DNA of 64,000 nt from Stutzerimonas stutzeri (GCA_019056435.1 CP077641.1:3162001-3226000); one strand, 5' to 3'; numbered from the stretch's first letter, positions 20,959-31,002 are shown. A program made the numbers and translations. Notes: generated from the letters alone by a model not told the origin.

Positions 20959-21552
20959 TTATGCCAGGGCTGCTGCATCCGCCACGCAAACGGCAAAGTT
21001 GTCGGCCAGTATGGTCATTTCCATCCGGTGCACCTGGTCGGCATCGATGGCGCCGTCGCCCATCGGCAGATCCCGGGTGGCGCAAGCTTTGTCGACCAGG
21101 GTGCAACGATAGCCGTAATCCTTGGCCGCCCGAACCGTCGTGCTCACGCTCGAATGGGTCATGAATCCGCAGACGATCAGGTCCAGTCGACCGTGCTGCT
21201 GAAGCAGTTCGTGCAGGCGGGTGCCGGCAAAGGCGTTGGGCAACGTCTTGCCGACCACCTCTTCGCCAGGCAGCGGAGCGGCCTCCGGCATGATTTGCCC
21301 GCGCAGGCCTTGAGGATCGAACAGGCCTCCCGGAATGCCAAGATGATGAACATGAACAACGGGGGTGCCGGCCTCTCGAGCAACAGCCAGCAGGCGGGTG
21401 ATTTCATCCAGCGCGGGCTGCAGCTTTGGCAGCGCCATCGCACCCGAGCGGTATTCTTCCTGAACGTCGATGACCAGAAGGGTCGCGTTAGCCAGAGTCG
21501 CCGGTGCATAACTGCGGCCACTGAGCTGAAGCAGGGTCTGTGGCTTCGACAT
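20959..21552 (-). CDS. Isochorismatase-fold hydrolase lacking the usual catalytic Cys
   Basis: A 197-residue cysteine-hydrolase/isochorismatase fold protein. The catalytic Asp is in LLVIDVQEEY near residue 29 and the Lys is probably in VVGKTLPNAF. In cysteine hydrolases a Cys follows in a motif like GFMTHMCVSTT; here it reads GFMTHSSVSTT, so the nucleophile position is Ser. I checked the codons: TCG AGC, not TGC, with no frame break. It may use another mechanism, as true isochorismatases do, or be inactive. ATG 21552 has AAGGAG at good spacing. It diverges from prmB and follows the order seen in P. aeruginosa. Confidence 0.85.
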   Translation of the reverse strand: MSKPQTLLQLSGRSYAPATLANATLLVIDVQEEYRSGAMALPKLQPALDEITRLLAVAREAGTPVVHVHHLGIPGGLFDPQGLRGQIMPEAAPLPGEEVVGKTLPNAFAGTRLHELLQQHGRLDLIVCGFMTHSSVSTTVRAAKDYGYRCTLVDKACATRDLPMGDGAIDADQVHRMEMTILADNFAVCVADAAALA

Positions 21553-21740
21553 GACTGACTCCTTGTTGTGAGAGGGGGGTGATTGTGGCGCCAGATGACC
21601 GAGATGTGAACTGCCCAAACCGACGATTCGCGCTTCGATAAGCTGTAAATTGGCCAAATGTCGGAGGTCCATGAGCCCTCGCCGCAGAACTGTGCATCGC
21701 CTTGGGCTAAACTTCCGCGCTTTTGACAGGAGACCTGCCA

Positions 21741-22661
21741 GTGACCGCTTCGCCTTCCCGACTGCGTACGTTGCGTGACCATATCCGCTGGGCCGTCAGC
21801 CGGTTCCAGGCCGAGCAACTCTTCTTCGGTCATGGCACGGACAACGCCTGGGACGAGGCCCGTCAACTGGTGTTGGGTGCGTTGCATCTGCCATGGGAGA
21901 TGGCCGATGCCTACCTCGACTGCCGGCTGGAAGACGATGAGCGCGAACGTCTGCAGGGGCTGCTCCGTAGACGGATCGAGGAGCGCGTGCCGACCGCTTA
22001 CCTGCTCGGGCAGGCGTGGTTCTGTGGGCTGCCCTTCATTGTCGATGAGCGGGTACTGGTACCGCGTTCGCCGATCGCCGAGTTGATCGATCGGCGCTTC
22101 GAGCCCTGGCTGGCGAAGACTCCAGCGCGCATTCTCGACCTGTGCACCGGCTCCGGTTGCATCGGAATCGCCTGCGCTTACGAATTTCTCGAAGCCGAGG
22201 TGGTGTTGGCTGACTTATCGTTCGATGCGCTCGAAGTCGCCAACCGGAACATCGAATTCCATGGGTTGGAAGACCGTGTCTACACGGTGCAGGGTGATGG
22301 CTTCGAGGGGTTGCCGAAGCAGCGTTTCGATCTCATCGTCTCAAACCCGCCCTATGTCGACGCCGAGGATTTTGCCGACATGCCCAGCGAATACCATCAC
22401 GAGCCCGCCTTGGGATTGGCGTGCGGTGACGACGGGCTGGACCTGGTACGGCGCATGCTCGCTGAGGCGGCCGACCACCTGACCGAGGAGGGCACCTTGA
22501 TCGTCGAGGTTGGCAATAGTCAGGTTCACGTCGAGGCCTTGTACCCGGGGGTCGATTTCACTTGGCTGGAGTTCGCCAAGGGCGGGCATGGCGTGTTCCT
22601 CCTGGCGGCCAGCCAGTGCCGCGAACACCAGGCGCTGTTTCGCGAACGCGCTGCTGGCTGA
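21741..22661 (+). CDS. prmB: Ribosomal protein L3 glutamine N5-methyltransferase
   Basis: PrmB methylates a glutamine side chain of ribosomal protein L3. The 306-residue product is intact. The N-terminal helical domain is followed by the SAM-binding [14 protein letters not shown] near residue 135 and the catalytic NPPY tetrapeptide in [18 protein letters not shown]; the C-terminus has [12 protein letters not shown]. The start is GTG 21741, with AGGAGA eight bases upstream; an in-frame start further upstream lacks a ribosome site. The PrmB rather than PrmC assignment rests on the PRSPIAELI and [10 protein letters not shown] motifs and on the position beside aroC. Confidence 0.95.
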   Translation: MTASPSRLRTLRDHIRWAVSRFQAEQLFFGHGTDNAWDEARQLVLGALHLPWEMADAYLDCRLEDDERERLQGLLRRRIEERVPTAYLLGQAWFCGLPFIVDERVLVPRSPIAELIDRRFEPWLAKTPARILDLCTGSGCIGIACAYEFLEAEVVLADLSFDALEVANRNIEFHGLEDRVYTVQGDGFEGLPKQRFDLIVSNPPYVDAEDFADMPSEYHHEPALGLACGDDGLDLVRRMLAEAADHLTEEGTLIVEVGNSQVHVEALYPGVDFTWLEFAKGGHGVFLLAASQCREHQALFRERAAG

Positions 22662-22685
22662 GGAAATCTGAAGTTAGGCTGCCAG

Positions 22686-23467
22686 TCAGCGTGTCGCTAT
22701 CCAGATCAGCAGGCCAGCTTGGAAGAGGGCGAACACCACCAGACAGGCGATGGTGAAGCGCAGCGTGCCGTCTTCCCGCCGCAGCCTGTTCATGCGGGCC
22801 TGCATTTCCGCTAGGCGATGTTCCTGTTCGAGCAGGTTTCGATCGGCCTGCTCGAGCATGGCGGCTGCCTCGGTCAGTTCGATCACCTGGACCTTTTCCG
22901 TATTCCAGTCGGGACGAAGGGTGCTGACCCGCGGGGCGCGTAGCTGGCCTTGAGCTGCTCGGGGCCGGCATAGAGGATCTCGAAGCCCTGGGTCTGTAGA
23001 CAATGGTCGCGGCGTAGACGCAGGTCCTCGCGGGGTACGTCCTTGGCCGGTAATGCACCGCCTTCGACCAGATAATGTGCCCAGCGACGCTGCGCCCAGC
23101 GTGCACCCTGTGCCAGAAGAAAGCGCCCGAGGCCGCGATTGACGGGCTCGATGTGCAACCCCGCATCAGGGCCGAAGCGCACCTCCTTGGCACCATGGTC
23201 GGCCCAGACCTCCAGCACGTTGTGCTTTTTGGAGAGCATCTGCCCGGGTAACCGGATGAACAGCTTGAGCACGCTCTGCCGGGGCGTATGGCGTTCGACC
23301 TGGCCGAGTTCGACGAATCGCAGCGGGCGTGCGCCGGTATCGCGGTCGGTCGGCTGGGGTGCGAGGCGCAGCAGGCGGAAGCGGTCGGGACCGAGGTCGG
23401 ACCAGGGGTGCGGCGGTGTTTCGGTTGCAGTTTCAGCGGCCTCGGCCGGCGTTTGGTTGTCTGTCAT
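22686..23467 (-). CDS. Unrecognised protein with coiled coil and C-terminal membrane helix (frame break near 22929)
   Basis: I do not recognise a family. About 260 residues. A Pro/Glu-rich N-terminus precedes a globular part with many Arg and aromatic residues (RFVELGQVERHTPRQSVL, NRGLGRFLLAQGARWAQRR, REDLRLRRDHCLQTQGF). The C-terminal third is a coiled coil (AAMLEQADRNLLEQEHRL) ending in one membrane helix (TIACLVVFALFQAGLLIWIA) close to the stop, so it could be tail-anchored. One G/C is missing in the C run 22928-22930, between APRG and VSTLRPDW. Start ATG 23467 or 23479; neither has a clear ribosome site. It sits between prmB and a hydrolase gene, a position also occupied by a conserved hypothetical gene in P. 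aeruginosa. Confidence 0.7.
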
Positions 23468-23513
23468 GAGCGCGTCCATGAGGCCCGCGAAGGTGGCGGG
23501 GCGGGCATCGAGG

Positions 23514-24500
23514 CTATCGGCGGGGCGCTGCCGAACTGGAGGGTGGCATGATGCCTTCATCTGCCAGAAAACTAACGATGCGTTCTGCCAGGGCGCGGGC
23601 CAGCGGGCGCTCCGGTTCGTTGTAGGAGGCTGTTTGCTCGTTGCGGCCCGGCGGCACGATGCGCAGCACATGGTTCATGCCTTCGATCAGCGCCAGTGTC
23701 GCGTCCGGTTTCGCGCGCTTCAGGGCTTCGGCGTCAGCGGTGTCGACCTGGATGTCATGGGTTCCCTGGATGATCAGGACCGGAGCCTGTACCGCGGCGA
23801 GCGCCTGCGCCGGGTCCTGGCGGAACAGCGAAATGAGATAAGGCTGCACGCTGGGGCGGAACAGTACCTGCAAGGCTTGGGGGACTTCCGGCTGCTCGCG
23901 GCCGGCTTCCAGTTCCCCAATGATGTATTGCGCGCTGGCCAACAGCGGCGGTGGCAGACGTCCCTGCAATTGTTGGCGCAGAAGACTTCCGATCGGGCGG
24001 CCGGCACCGGCCACGCTGATTACCGCGGCGGGCTCGATGGAGGGTGCCGCCAGGCTGGCGACGAGCGCCCCTTCGCTGTGCCCCATGAGTATCAGTGCCG
24101 AAAATCGCGGGTCATCCTGTAACCGTCGACTCCAGCCTTGCGCATCGGCGACGTAGTGGTCGAGGGTCAGGTTCTGTTCGTCCGGCGCCGCTGCCTGGCT
24201 TTGTCCAACGCCTCGCTTGTCGTAGCGCAGGCTGGCGATCCCGCGAGAGGCCAATGCCTGTGCCAAGCGTTTGAGCGCGTCGTTATGCATCATGGGCTGG
24301 TTGCCGTTGCGATCCGTCGGCCCTGAACCTGCAATCAGCAGGGCCACGGGAACGGGCCGCTCCTGGCGGGGCAAGAGCAAGGTGCCGCGCAGTACGCCGT
24401 CGGGGAGCTCCAGCGTCATGTGTTCGTTCAGCAACGTCAGCGGCTCCGAGCGGGCAAGCATCGGTGCGACGGCCAATAGGGCAAGGATCAAAAAGCGCAT
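23514..24500 (-). CDS. Secreted alpha/beta hydrolase
   Basis: A 328-residue alpha/beta hydrolase with a signal peptide ([20 protein letters not shown], cleavage expected after residue 18 or so). The oxyanion region is [15 protein letters not shown], the nucleophile Ser is in the GHSEG elbow near residue 144, the acid Asp in [11 protein letters not shown] and the His in EGMNHVLR. The [12 protein letters not shown] motif places it with serine aminopeptidase S33-type hydrolases. The periplasmic location is inferred from the signal peptide. It diverges from aroC; the substrate is unknown. Confidence 0.87.
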   Translation of the reverse strand: MRFLILALLAVAPMLARSEPLTLLNEHMTLELPDGVLRGTLLLPRQERPVPVALLIAGSGPTDRNGNQPMMHNDALKRLAQALASRGIASLRYDKRGVGQSQAAAPDEQNLTLDHYVADAQGWSRRLQDDPRFSALILMGHSEGALVASLAAPSIEPAAVISVAGAGRPIGSLLRQQLQGRLPPPLLASAQYIIGELEAGREQPEVPQALQVLFRPSVQPYLISLFRQDPAQALAAVQAPVLIIQGTHDIQVDTADAEALKRAKPDATLALIEGMNHVLRIVPPGRNEQTASYNEPERPLARALAERIVSFLADEGIMPPSSSAAPRR

Positions 24501-24650
24501 GGGTTTGCTTCGATGTCCGGGGAGCGGTTGGACGCCATTCTATTCACCGGGTTCATCCCCTGCGCGCCGCCCGCTGAGCCGGACGGTGAAACGACCCGCA
24601 GCTCGGGTATACTTCGGCCCCCTGTTTTGGTCGATCGCGGAGCGCCCTGC

Positions 24651-25743
24651 ATGTCCGGCAACACATTCGGCAAGCTGTTCACCGTCACCACCGCTGGTGA
24701 AAGCCATGGCCCGGCCCTGGTCGCCATCGTCGATGGCTGCCCGCCCGGCCTCGAACTGTCCGTCGCAGACCTGCAGCGTGACCTGGACCGGCGCAAGCCC
24801 GGCACCAGTCGCCACACCACCCAGCGCCAGGAACCAGACGAGGTCGAAATCCTCTCCGGTGTCTTCGAGGGGCGCACGACCGGCTGCCCGATCGGCCTGC
24901 TGATTCGCAACACCGACCAGAAGTCGAAGGATTATTCCGCGATCAAGGACCTGTTTCGCCCGGCGCATGCGGACTACACCTACCATCACAAGTACGGCGT
25001 GCGGGACTACCGTGGCGGTGGCCGCAGCTCGGCGCGGGAAACCGCCATGCGCGTCGCAGCGGGCGCCATCGCGAAGAAATACCTGGCTACCCTGGGCGTT
25101 CCGGGTGCGCGGCTACATGAGCCAGTTGGGTCCGATCGAGATCGGCTTTCAGAGCTGGGATGGCGTCGAGCAGAATGCCTTCTTCTGTCCAGACCCGGCC
25201 AAGGTGCCGGAGCTTGAGGCCTACATGGATCAACTGCGCCGCGACCAGGATTCGGTCGGCGCCAAGATCACCGTGATCGCCGAAGGCGTTCCGCCCGGAC
25301 TTGGCGAGCCGATCTTCGATCGGCTTGATGCCGACCTTGCGCATGCACTGATGAGCATCAACGCGGTCAAGGGCGTGGAGATCGGCGCCGGGTTCGCCAG
25401 CGTTGCCCAGCGTGGCACCGAGCATCGCGACGAGCTCACGTCTGAAGGCTTTCTTTCGAATAACGCCGGCGGTGTGCTCGGTGGTATCTCGTCCGGCCAG
25501 CCGATCGTGGCGCATCTGGCACTCAAGCCGACCTCGAGCATCACCACGCCAGGCCGCTCGATCGATGTCGAGGGCAGGGAGGTCGAGGTCGTCACCAAGG
25601 GCCGGCATGATCCGTGTGTCGGCATTCGCGCCACGCCGATCGCGGAAGCCATGATGGCGATCGTGCTGCTGGATCACCTGCTTCGTCACCGTGGGCAAAA
25701 CGCCGACGTGCTAGTCGGCACCCCCGTACTGGGCCAGCTCTGA
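24651..25743 (+). CDS. aroC: Chorismate synthase (frame break near 25101)
   Basis: AroC makes chorismate from EPSP with reduced FMN, the last shikimate step, downstream of the AroA domain encoded at 12.9-14.2 kb. Signature motifs are present: [18 protein letters not shown] near residue 16, [17 protein letters not shown] near residue 125 and [15 protein letters not shown] near the C-terminus. One extra C at 25101-25102 breaks the frame between LATLGV and [10 protein letters not shown]; joined, the product is about 363 residues. ATG 24651 gives the family start [14 protein letters not shown]. The next gene is an MFS transporter, then the mtn genes, as in P. aeruginosa. Confidence 0.95.
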
Positions 25744-25829
25744 GCCCGGGGCGAGGCGGGGGCTTGACGCGGCCACCCGGATCACCGCGGCTTCGCTCGA
25801 CAGCCAAGCCCTCCGTATCGTTCACCGCA

Positions 25830-26979
25830 ATGGCAAGCATCCCGTATTGGCGCCTGTCCGGCTTTTACCTGTTCTACTTCGCCGTGTTGGGCGCGGTCGC
25901 TCCGTTCCTGGGCCTCTATTTCGATCACCTGGGCTTTTTCCGCCGAGCGCATCGGTGAACTGGTAGCGATCCCGATGCTGATGCGTTGCCTGGCCCCCAA
26001 TCTCTGGGGCTGGCTCGGCGATGTGACCGGTCGGCGTCTGGCGATCGTACGCATTGGAGCGCTCTGTACGCTGTTGTCGTTCAGCCTGATTCTGTTCGAC
26101 AAGCGCTACGCCTGGCTTGCGCTGGTGATGGCACTGCACGCCTTCTTCTGGCATGCCGTGCTGCCGCAATTCGAGGTAATCACGCTGGCCCACCTGCGGC
26201 ACCAGGCCGCTCGCTACAGCCAGGTACGTTTGTGGGGCAGCATCGGTTTCATCCTTGCGGTCGTTGGCCTGGGTGGCCTGTTCGAGCGCTTCGGCCTGGA
26301 TCTCTATCCGGCAGCGCTGATGGCGATCATGGCCGGGATCCTGGTCGCCAGCGCCTGGGTACCGGATGCGGTGCCGGAACAACGGCCGGAGCCGATCGGG
26401 CAAGGCGGTTTCATCCGCCAACTGTGTCGCCCAGGTGTGCTGGCATTCTTCGCCTGCGTCGGACTGATGCAGGTCAGCCACGGCCCTTACTACACCTTCC
26501 TCAGCCTGCATCTGGAGGCGCTTGGTTATGGGCGAGGGCTCATCGGGCTGCTCTGGGCCCTTGGTGTGGTGGCTGAAATCCTGTTGTTCCTGGTAATGGC
26601 ACCGTTGCTTGCGCATTTCTCGCTGCGCCAGGTCCTGCTCGCCAGCTTCATCATCGCGGCGGTTCGATGGCTGATGCTTGGCACACTGGCTGACCATCTG
26701 TCGGTCCTGTTGGTCGCGCAGCTGATGCATGCCGCGACCTTCGGCAGCTTTCATGCGGCGGCGATCCACTTCGTGCAACGCAGCTTCGGCCATCGCCAAC
26801 AGGGCCAAGGGCAGGCGCTCTATGCAACCGTTGCCGGCATCGGCGGCGCCTTGGGCGCGCTTTACTCGGGCTACAGCTGGGCCAGCCTGGGCCCGCTCTG
26901 GACCTTTGCGATCGCCAGTCTGGCAGCCACGGCAGCAGCCGTTATCATTGCCATCCCAACGCAGGAGAATCGGGTATGA
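25830..26979 (+). CDS. MFS transporter, 12-helix (frame break near 25937)
   Basis: A major facilitator transporter of about 383 residues, of the nucleoside/sugar-proton or phenyl-propionate symporter-like (MFS_1-like, HcaT-related) type. The N-terminus is YWRLSGFYLFYFAVLGAVAPFLGLYF; the motif LAPNLWGWLGDVTGRR between helices 2 and 3 is the MFS signature loop. A T run at 25935-25939 has one extra T, breaking the frame between DHLGF and SAERIGELVAIP. It overlaps mtnB by four bases (ATGA), so it may serve methylthioribose or methionine-salvage metabolism, but this is inference from coupling only. Confidence 0.88.
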
Positions 26980-27596
26980 CAGCCACTCGCGAACGCCTCT
27001 CTCAGGCCATCATCGAGGCGGGGCGCTTTCTGTATGGTCGCGGCTGGTCACCGGCGACGAGCAGCAACTATTCGGCGCGCCTGACCAGCGCCGAGGTGCT
27101 GTTGACCGTTTCGGGCAAGCACAAGGGGCAGTTGGGGTTCGACGACCTGCTCGCCGTGGATATGGACGGTGCGAGCCTGGAACCGGGCAAAAAACCATCG
27201 GCCGAGACGTTGCTGCACACCCAGCTTTACCGTTGGAAGCCGGACATCGGTGCGGTGCTGCACACCCATTCGGTCAATGCCACCGTGCTGTCACGGCTCA
27301 GCCCCGGCGATTCGCTGGTGTTTGCCGATTACGAGTTGCAAAAGGCCTTCCAAGGCGTGTCGACTCACGAATCCCAGGTTCTGGTGCCCGTGTTCGATAA
27401 TGATCAGGACATCGAACGGCTGGCCAGTCGGGTGCAGCCCTGGCTGGACGCGCATCCGGACTGCGTCGGCTACCTGATTCGGGGGCACGGCCTCTACACC
27501 TGGGGCGCCGAGATGACCGATGCGCTTCGGCAGGTCGAGGCATTCGAGTTTCTCTTCGAGTGCGAACTCAAGATGCGCGCGCTGCAGCGCAGCTGA
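26976..27596 (+). CDS. mtnB: Methylthioribulose-1-phosphate dehydratase
   Basis: MtnB dehydrates methylthioribulose-1-phosphate in the methionine salvage pathway; it is a class II aldolase-fold, zinc-dependent enzyme. The 206-residue product is complete. The zinc-binding His pair lies in AVLHTHSVNATVLSR near residue 95, and a further His in IRGHGLYTWG near residue 170; the family start is RFLYGRGWSPATSSNYSAR. It is coupled to the MFS gene upstream and followed by mtnD after 78 bases and then mtnC. Confidence 0.95.
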   Translation: MTATRERLSQAIIEAGRFLYGRGWSPATSSNYSARLTSAEVLLTVSGKHKGQLGFDDLLAVDMDGASLEPGKKPSAETLLHTQLYRWKPDIGAVLHTHSVNATVLSRLSPGDSLVFADYELQKAFQGVSTHESQVLVPVFDNDQDIERLASRVQPWLDAHPDCVGYLIRGHGLYTWGAEMTDALRQVEAFEFLFECELKMRALQRS

Positions 27597-27674
27597 GTCT
27601 AACCACGCGCGGCCGCCGCGCGTTTCGATGAATCATGAGCAAGCCCGGGCGAGACCGGGCCGGAGACCAACCGG

Positions 27675-28219
27675 ATGAGCGTACTCAGCGTCTATCAGGA
27701 CACCATGCCCGAGCAGCCCCTCAAGGTGCTCACCCATGTGGAGGACATTGCCGCCACGCTGACCGAGGTCGGTGTGCGGCTCGAACGCTGGGAGGCCAGC
27801 CAGCCCATCGGCGCAGGGCGAGCCCCGACGAGGTGATCGCTGCCTACCGTCCGCAGATCGACCGGCTGATGGCCGAGCGCGGGTATGTCACGGTCGACGT
27901 CATCAGCCTCGACAGCAGCCACCCGCAGAAGGCCGAGCTGCGCGCCAAGTTTCTCGAGGAGCACCGCCATGCCGAAGATGAGGTGCGCTTCTTCGTCGCC
28001 GGGCGTGGGCTCTTCACGCTGCATATCGAGGACAAGGTCTACGCCGTGTTGTGCGAGAAAAATGATCTGATCTCGGTACCAGCCGGTACCCGTCATTGGT
28101 TCGACATGGGCGAAAATCCACATTTCGTCGCCATCCGCCTGTTCAATAATCCCGAGGGCTGGGTGGCACAGTTCACGGGCGAAGACATCGCGGGTCGCTT
28201 CCCGCGCCTGGAGGATTGA
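27675..28219 (+). CDS. mtnD: Acireductone dioxygenase (frame break near 27817)
   Basis: MtnD oxidises acireductone to 2-keto-4-methylthiobutyrate and formate (Fe form), the step before transamination to methionine. It is a cupin; the metal motif is [14 protein letters not shown], with two His and a Glu, and a further His in [10 protein letters not shown]. The start is ATG 27675 ([16 protein letters not shown]). A G is missing in the run 27816-27818, between PIGAG and [10 protein letters not shown]; the long open frame to the right starts upstream in the wrong frame. Corrected length is about 181 residues. The stop precedes the mtnC GTG by two bases. Confidence 0.94.
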
Positions 28220-28221
28220 CG

Positions 28222-28905
28222 GTGCCGATCAAAGCCATCCTCACCGATATCGAGGGGACGACGAGCGCGGTCAGTTTCGTCTTCGACGTGCTGTTCCCCT
28301 ACGCGCGGGAACATCTGCCCGCGTTCATTCGCGCGCAGGCTGATAAACCGGCCGTGGCGGCCCAGCTGGAAGCCGTGCGCCAGGAAAGCGGTGAAACGGA
28401 TGCGGATGTCGAACGCGTCGTGCAGATCCTGCTTGACTGGATCGCCATCGATCGCAAGGCCACCTCGCTCAAGGCGTTGCAAGGCATGGTCTGGGCCGAG
28501 GGATACCGGGCAGGCGAACTGAAGGGCCACGTCTATCCCGACGCCGTCCAGGCGTTGCGTCAATGGCATGCAGAGGGCTATCGGCTTTACGTGTATTCCT
28601 CCGGCTCGGTCCAGGCGCAGAAGCTGATTTTTGGCTGCGCCGAGGTCGGTGACCTCACGCCGCTATTCTCCGGCTATTTCGATACCGGTTCCGGGCATAA
28701 GCGCGAGACGGCGTCTTACGCGCGGATTGCCGAGTCGATCGGCCTACCGGCGGCGCAGGTTCTTTTCCTGTCCGATGTAGTCGAGGAGCTGGATGCCGCT
28801 CGTGCGGCCGGGATGCAGACCTGCGGCCTGGCGCGCAATGGCGGCGAGTTACCGGGCCATACGACGGTGGCCAGTTTTAGCGCCATCGATCCGAGCGCTG
28901 ACTGA
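28222..28905 (+). CDS. mtnC: Enolase-phosphatase E1
   Basis: MtnC is a HAD-family enzyme that enolises and dephosphorylates 2,3-diketo-5-methylthiopentyl-1-phosphate to acireductone. The 227-residue product has HAD motif I as [14 protein letters not shown] (residues about 6-20), motif II in [16 protein letters not shown], and motif III/IV in [16 protein letters not shown]. The start is GTG 28222, seven bases after GGAGGA inside the end of mtnD. Together with mtnB, mtnD and the distant mtnA it gives an almost complete methionine salvage pathway in one window. Confidence 0.95.
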   Translation: MPIKAILTDIEGTTSAVSFVFDVLFPYAREHLPAFIRAQADKPAVAAQLEAVRQESGETDADVERVVQILLDWIAIDRKATSLKALQGMVWAEGYRAGELKGHVYPDAVQALRQWHAEGYRLYVYSSGSVQAQKLIFGCAEVGDLTPLFSGYFDTGSGHKRETASYARIAESIGLPAAQVLFLSDVVEELDAARAAGMQTCGLARNGGELPGHTTVASFSAIDPSAD

Positions 28906-28978
28906 GCGGCCGGCAAACTGAACCCTCAAACCGCGCTGGCATCCTAATGATGAACCCTTTCCTATTTGGAGCTTCATC

Positions 28979-29191
28979 ATGACCGATGCCTTCGGCGGTA
29001 TTTTTGGCCTGCTGATCCTGGCCTTGGACATCTGGGCCATCGTCAGCATCCTGCGCAGCGACAGCACGACGGGCAAGAAAGCGCTTTGGGTCCTGTTGAT
29101 CGTGATCCTCCCGGTTCTTGGCCTGATCATCTGGGGCATCATGGGCCCGCGCGGCAATCGGCCCGATGCGCGTAGCGAAATCCGACGTTAA
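28979..29191 (+). CDS. Small PLDc_N-type membrane protein, first of two
   Basis: A 70-residue protein with two membrane helices, GLLILALDIWAIVSILRS and LWVLLIVILPVLGLIIWGIMGPR, a layout matching the phospholipase D nuclease N-terminal (PLDc_N) family of short membrane proteins. These are single domains, not phospholipases, and their role is unknown. A ribosome site (TTGGAG) lies ten bases before ATG. The next gene starts three bases past the stop and encodes a similar protein. Confidence 0.8.
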   Translation: MTDAFGGIFGLLILALDIWAIVSILRSDSTTGKKALWVLLIVILPVLGLIIWGIMGPRGNRPDARSEIRR

Positions 29192-29194
29192 ACC

Positions 29195-29386
29195 ATGGAG
29201 GCTGCAAGCGGCGTACTCGCCGCTTTGGTCGCTGTGCTCGACGTGATCGCTATCGCGCAGGTCTGGCGTAGTGGCATCGAGCGGGGACGCAAGCTGATCT
29301 GGAGCCTGGTGATCGGCCTGTTGCCGGTGGTGGGCTTGATCATGTGGTTCGTCGCAGCCAGAACGCGGGGTAGGGCGCAGCTGTGA
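29195..29386 (+). CDS. Small PLDc_N-type membrane protein, second of two
   Basis: A 63-residue two-helix protein (LAALVAVLDVIAIAQVWRS and LIWSLVIGLLPVVGLIMWFVAAR) with the same order of elements as its left neighbour: helix, basic loop with RGRKL or GKKAL, then a helix with LPV-GLI-W. It is thus a tandem paralogue. It overlaps the following phosphatase gene by four bases (GTGA), so all three are probably co-transcribed. Function unknown. Confidence 0.78.
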   Translation: MEAASGVLAALVAVLDVIAIAQVWRSGIERGRKLIWSLVIGLLPVVGLIMWFVAARTRGRAQL

Positions 29387-29949
29387 TCAGAAGGTGGCTG
29401 GTCGGTTGCTTGACGGTCTGCGCGCTGTACATGGGGGCCGCGCAGGCTGAGCAGGCAGACGCCTGGGAGGCATTGCGCACGGGCCGCGCGGTACTGTTGT
29501 TGCGCCATGCCACCGCTCCGGGACTGGGCGACCCGCCAGGCTTCGTCCTGGAAGATTGCGCTACCCAGCGCAATCTTAACGAGGCTGGTCGGGCGGAGGC
29601 GCGGCGCTGGGGCGAGTTGTTGCGCGATCAGGGCATCGATTCGCCGCGTCTGTTAAGCAGCCGATGGTGCCGCGCGCTGGAAACGGCTCGCGAGATGGGC
29701 ATCGGGGATGTCGAACCATTACCGCTGCTGGATTCCTTTTTCGCCCGCTCCGGCCAGGCGGACGAACAGACCCGCGGCCTTAAGGCCTTTCTCAACGACC
29801 TGCCGGGCGGGCGGCCAGTCATCATGGTCAGCCACCAAGTGAACATTACCGCGTTGACCGATGTGTTTCCCCGCTCCGGTGAAGGGGTCGTCCTGGCACT
29901 GCCGGTCAGCGAGCCGGTGCGCCTGTTGGGACGAATCCTTCCTCCTTGA
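29383..29949 (+). CDS. Exported histidine phosphatase family protein
   Basis: A 188-residue phosphoglycerate-mutase-like phosphatase with a signal peptide (VIRRWLVGCLTVCALYMGAAQAEQ). The catalytic RH signature reads LLLRHATAPG near residue 45, where the His would be phosphorylated; RWCRALETAREMG supplies the second Arg, and MVSHQVNITALTD the acid-region His. It starts with GTG, coupled to the small membrane protein upstream. Its last 44 bases overlap the convergent alkA gene. A periplasmic phosphatase with unknown substrate is the safest description. Confidence 0.85.
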   Translation: MIRRWLVGCLTVCALYMGAAQAEQADAWEALRTGRAVLLLRHATAPGLGDPPGFVLEDCATQRNLNEAGRAEARRWGELLRDQGIDSPRLLSSRWCRALETAREMGIGDVEPLPLLDSFFARSGQADEQTRGLKAFLNDLPGGRPVIMVSHQVNITALTDVFPRSGEGVVLALPVSEPVRLLGRILPP

Positions 29950-30836
29950 TCCGGGCACGGCGCGGCTCCGCACTTGCGTAAGCGTGCCACAGGTGCATCG
30001 CCGCATAGGCACGCCAGGGGCGCCAGGCCTCGGCCCGTGCAGTGAGCGCCTTGGCGCTGATACCCGCATCGCCCCAGACCGGTGCTCTTAACAGCCCAAG
30101 GTCGCCGGCGGGAAAGGCGTCGGGCGCGGCGAATCCGCGAAGCGCGATGTATTCGGCGGTCCACGGCCCGACACCGGGCAACTGGCACAGCCGCTCGACC
30201 AGCTCTTCCACGCTCTGGTTAAGCGTGAGTACCAATGACCCATCGGACACGGCGCCTGCCAGGTGTTGCAGCGCCGCAACGCGCTTGCCTGGCATGCCGA
30301 TAGCCTCGAGGCTGGCGTTTGCGATCGCTTGTGCGGTGGGGAACAGCCAGCGCAGCTCAGGCGCCTCGGGTGGCGGTGTGATGGGTTGCCCGAGCCGCTC
30401 GATCAGGCGTCGGGTGATGGTCACGGCGGCTTTCACCGATACCTGCTGGCCGACAATGGCACGTACCGCCACTTCGAAGGGATCGAAGGCACTGGGCAGG
30501 CGTAGCCCAGGCGTCGCGACGACCAGTGGTCCAAGCTGCGGATCGTTCGCGAAATGTCGGGCAAGCGTTGCCGGGTCGGTGTTCAGATCGAAAACCCGGC
30601 GTACCAGCGCCGTCAGAGTGGTCATCTGATCACACAAGCTTTCGCTGACGCTCAGCTCGAGGTACGTGCGCGCCGGTCGCACGCTCAGCCAGCCGGAGCG
30701 GCCATGGAGGAAAGGGTGCGTGCATAGCGCTCCTCCTTCAGCGTCTCGACCCCGGGCATCAGGCGAAGGCTGAAATACTGGTGGAACTGCGCCCAGCGCC
30801 AGGGGGTGTGAAGGGTAGCTGTCTGACCGTGTGCAT
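29906..30836 (-). CDS. alkA: DNA-3-methyladenine glycosylase II, AlkA type (two frame breaks near the N-terminus)
   Basis: A helix-hairpin-helix glycosylase that removes alkylated bases. The catalytic region reads LPGVGPWTAEYIALRG and ends with the catalytic Asp in AFPAGDLGL; upstream are VGQQVSVKAA and the AlkA-type GWLSVRPAR. The first part needs two corrections: a C missing at 30802-30806 (G run on the plus strand) and another at 30709-30710. With both, the protein begins MHTVRQLPFTPP, then RWAQFHQYFSLRLMPGVETL, which is the proper AlkA N-terminal domain; total about 311 residues. Start ATG 30836 is my choice; the uncorrected open frame begins further upstream at 31003. It overlaps the phosphatase gene tail to tail and diverges from speE. 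Confidence 0.86.
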
Positions 30837-31002
30837 GAACGGACCATAACTCCGATCAATGGGCCTGTCTTCACCGAGTAAGCTTTCAAAAGCTCGATGG
30901 TTTCACCTGTCATATGACCAAAGTAGAATGCGCGTCTTTGCCAAAGGGTGATCGGCGCGGGCGCGTCGTGCCCTCGTGCGCCATCCATCAGGGAGACACC
31001 CA

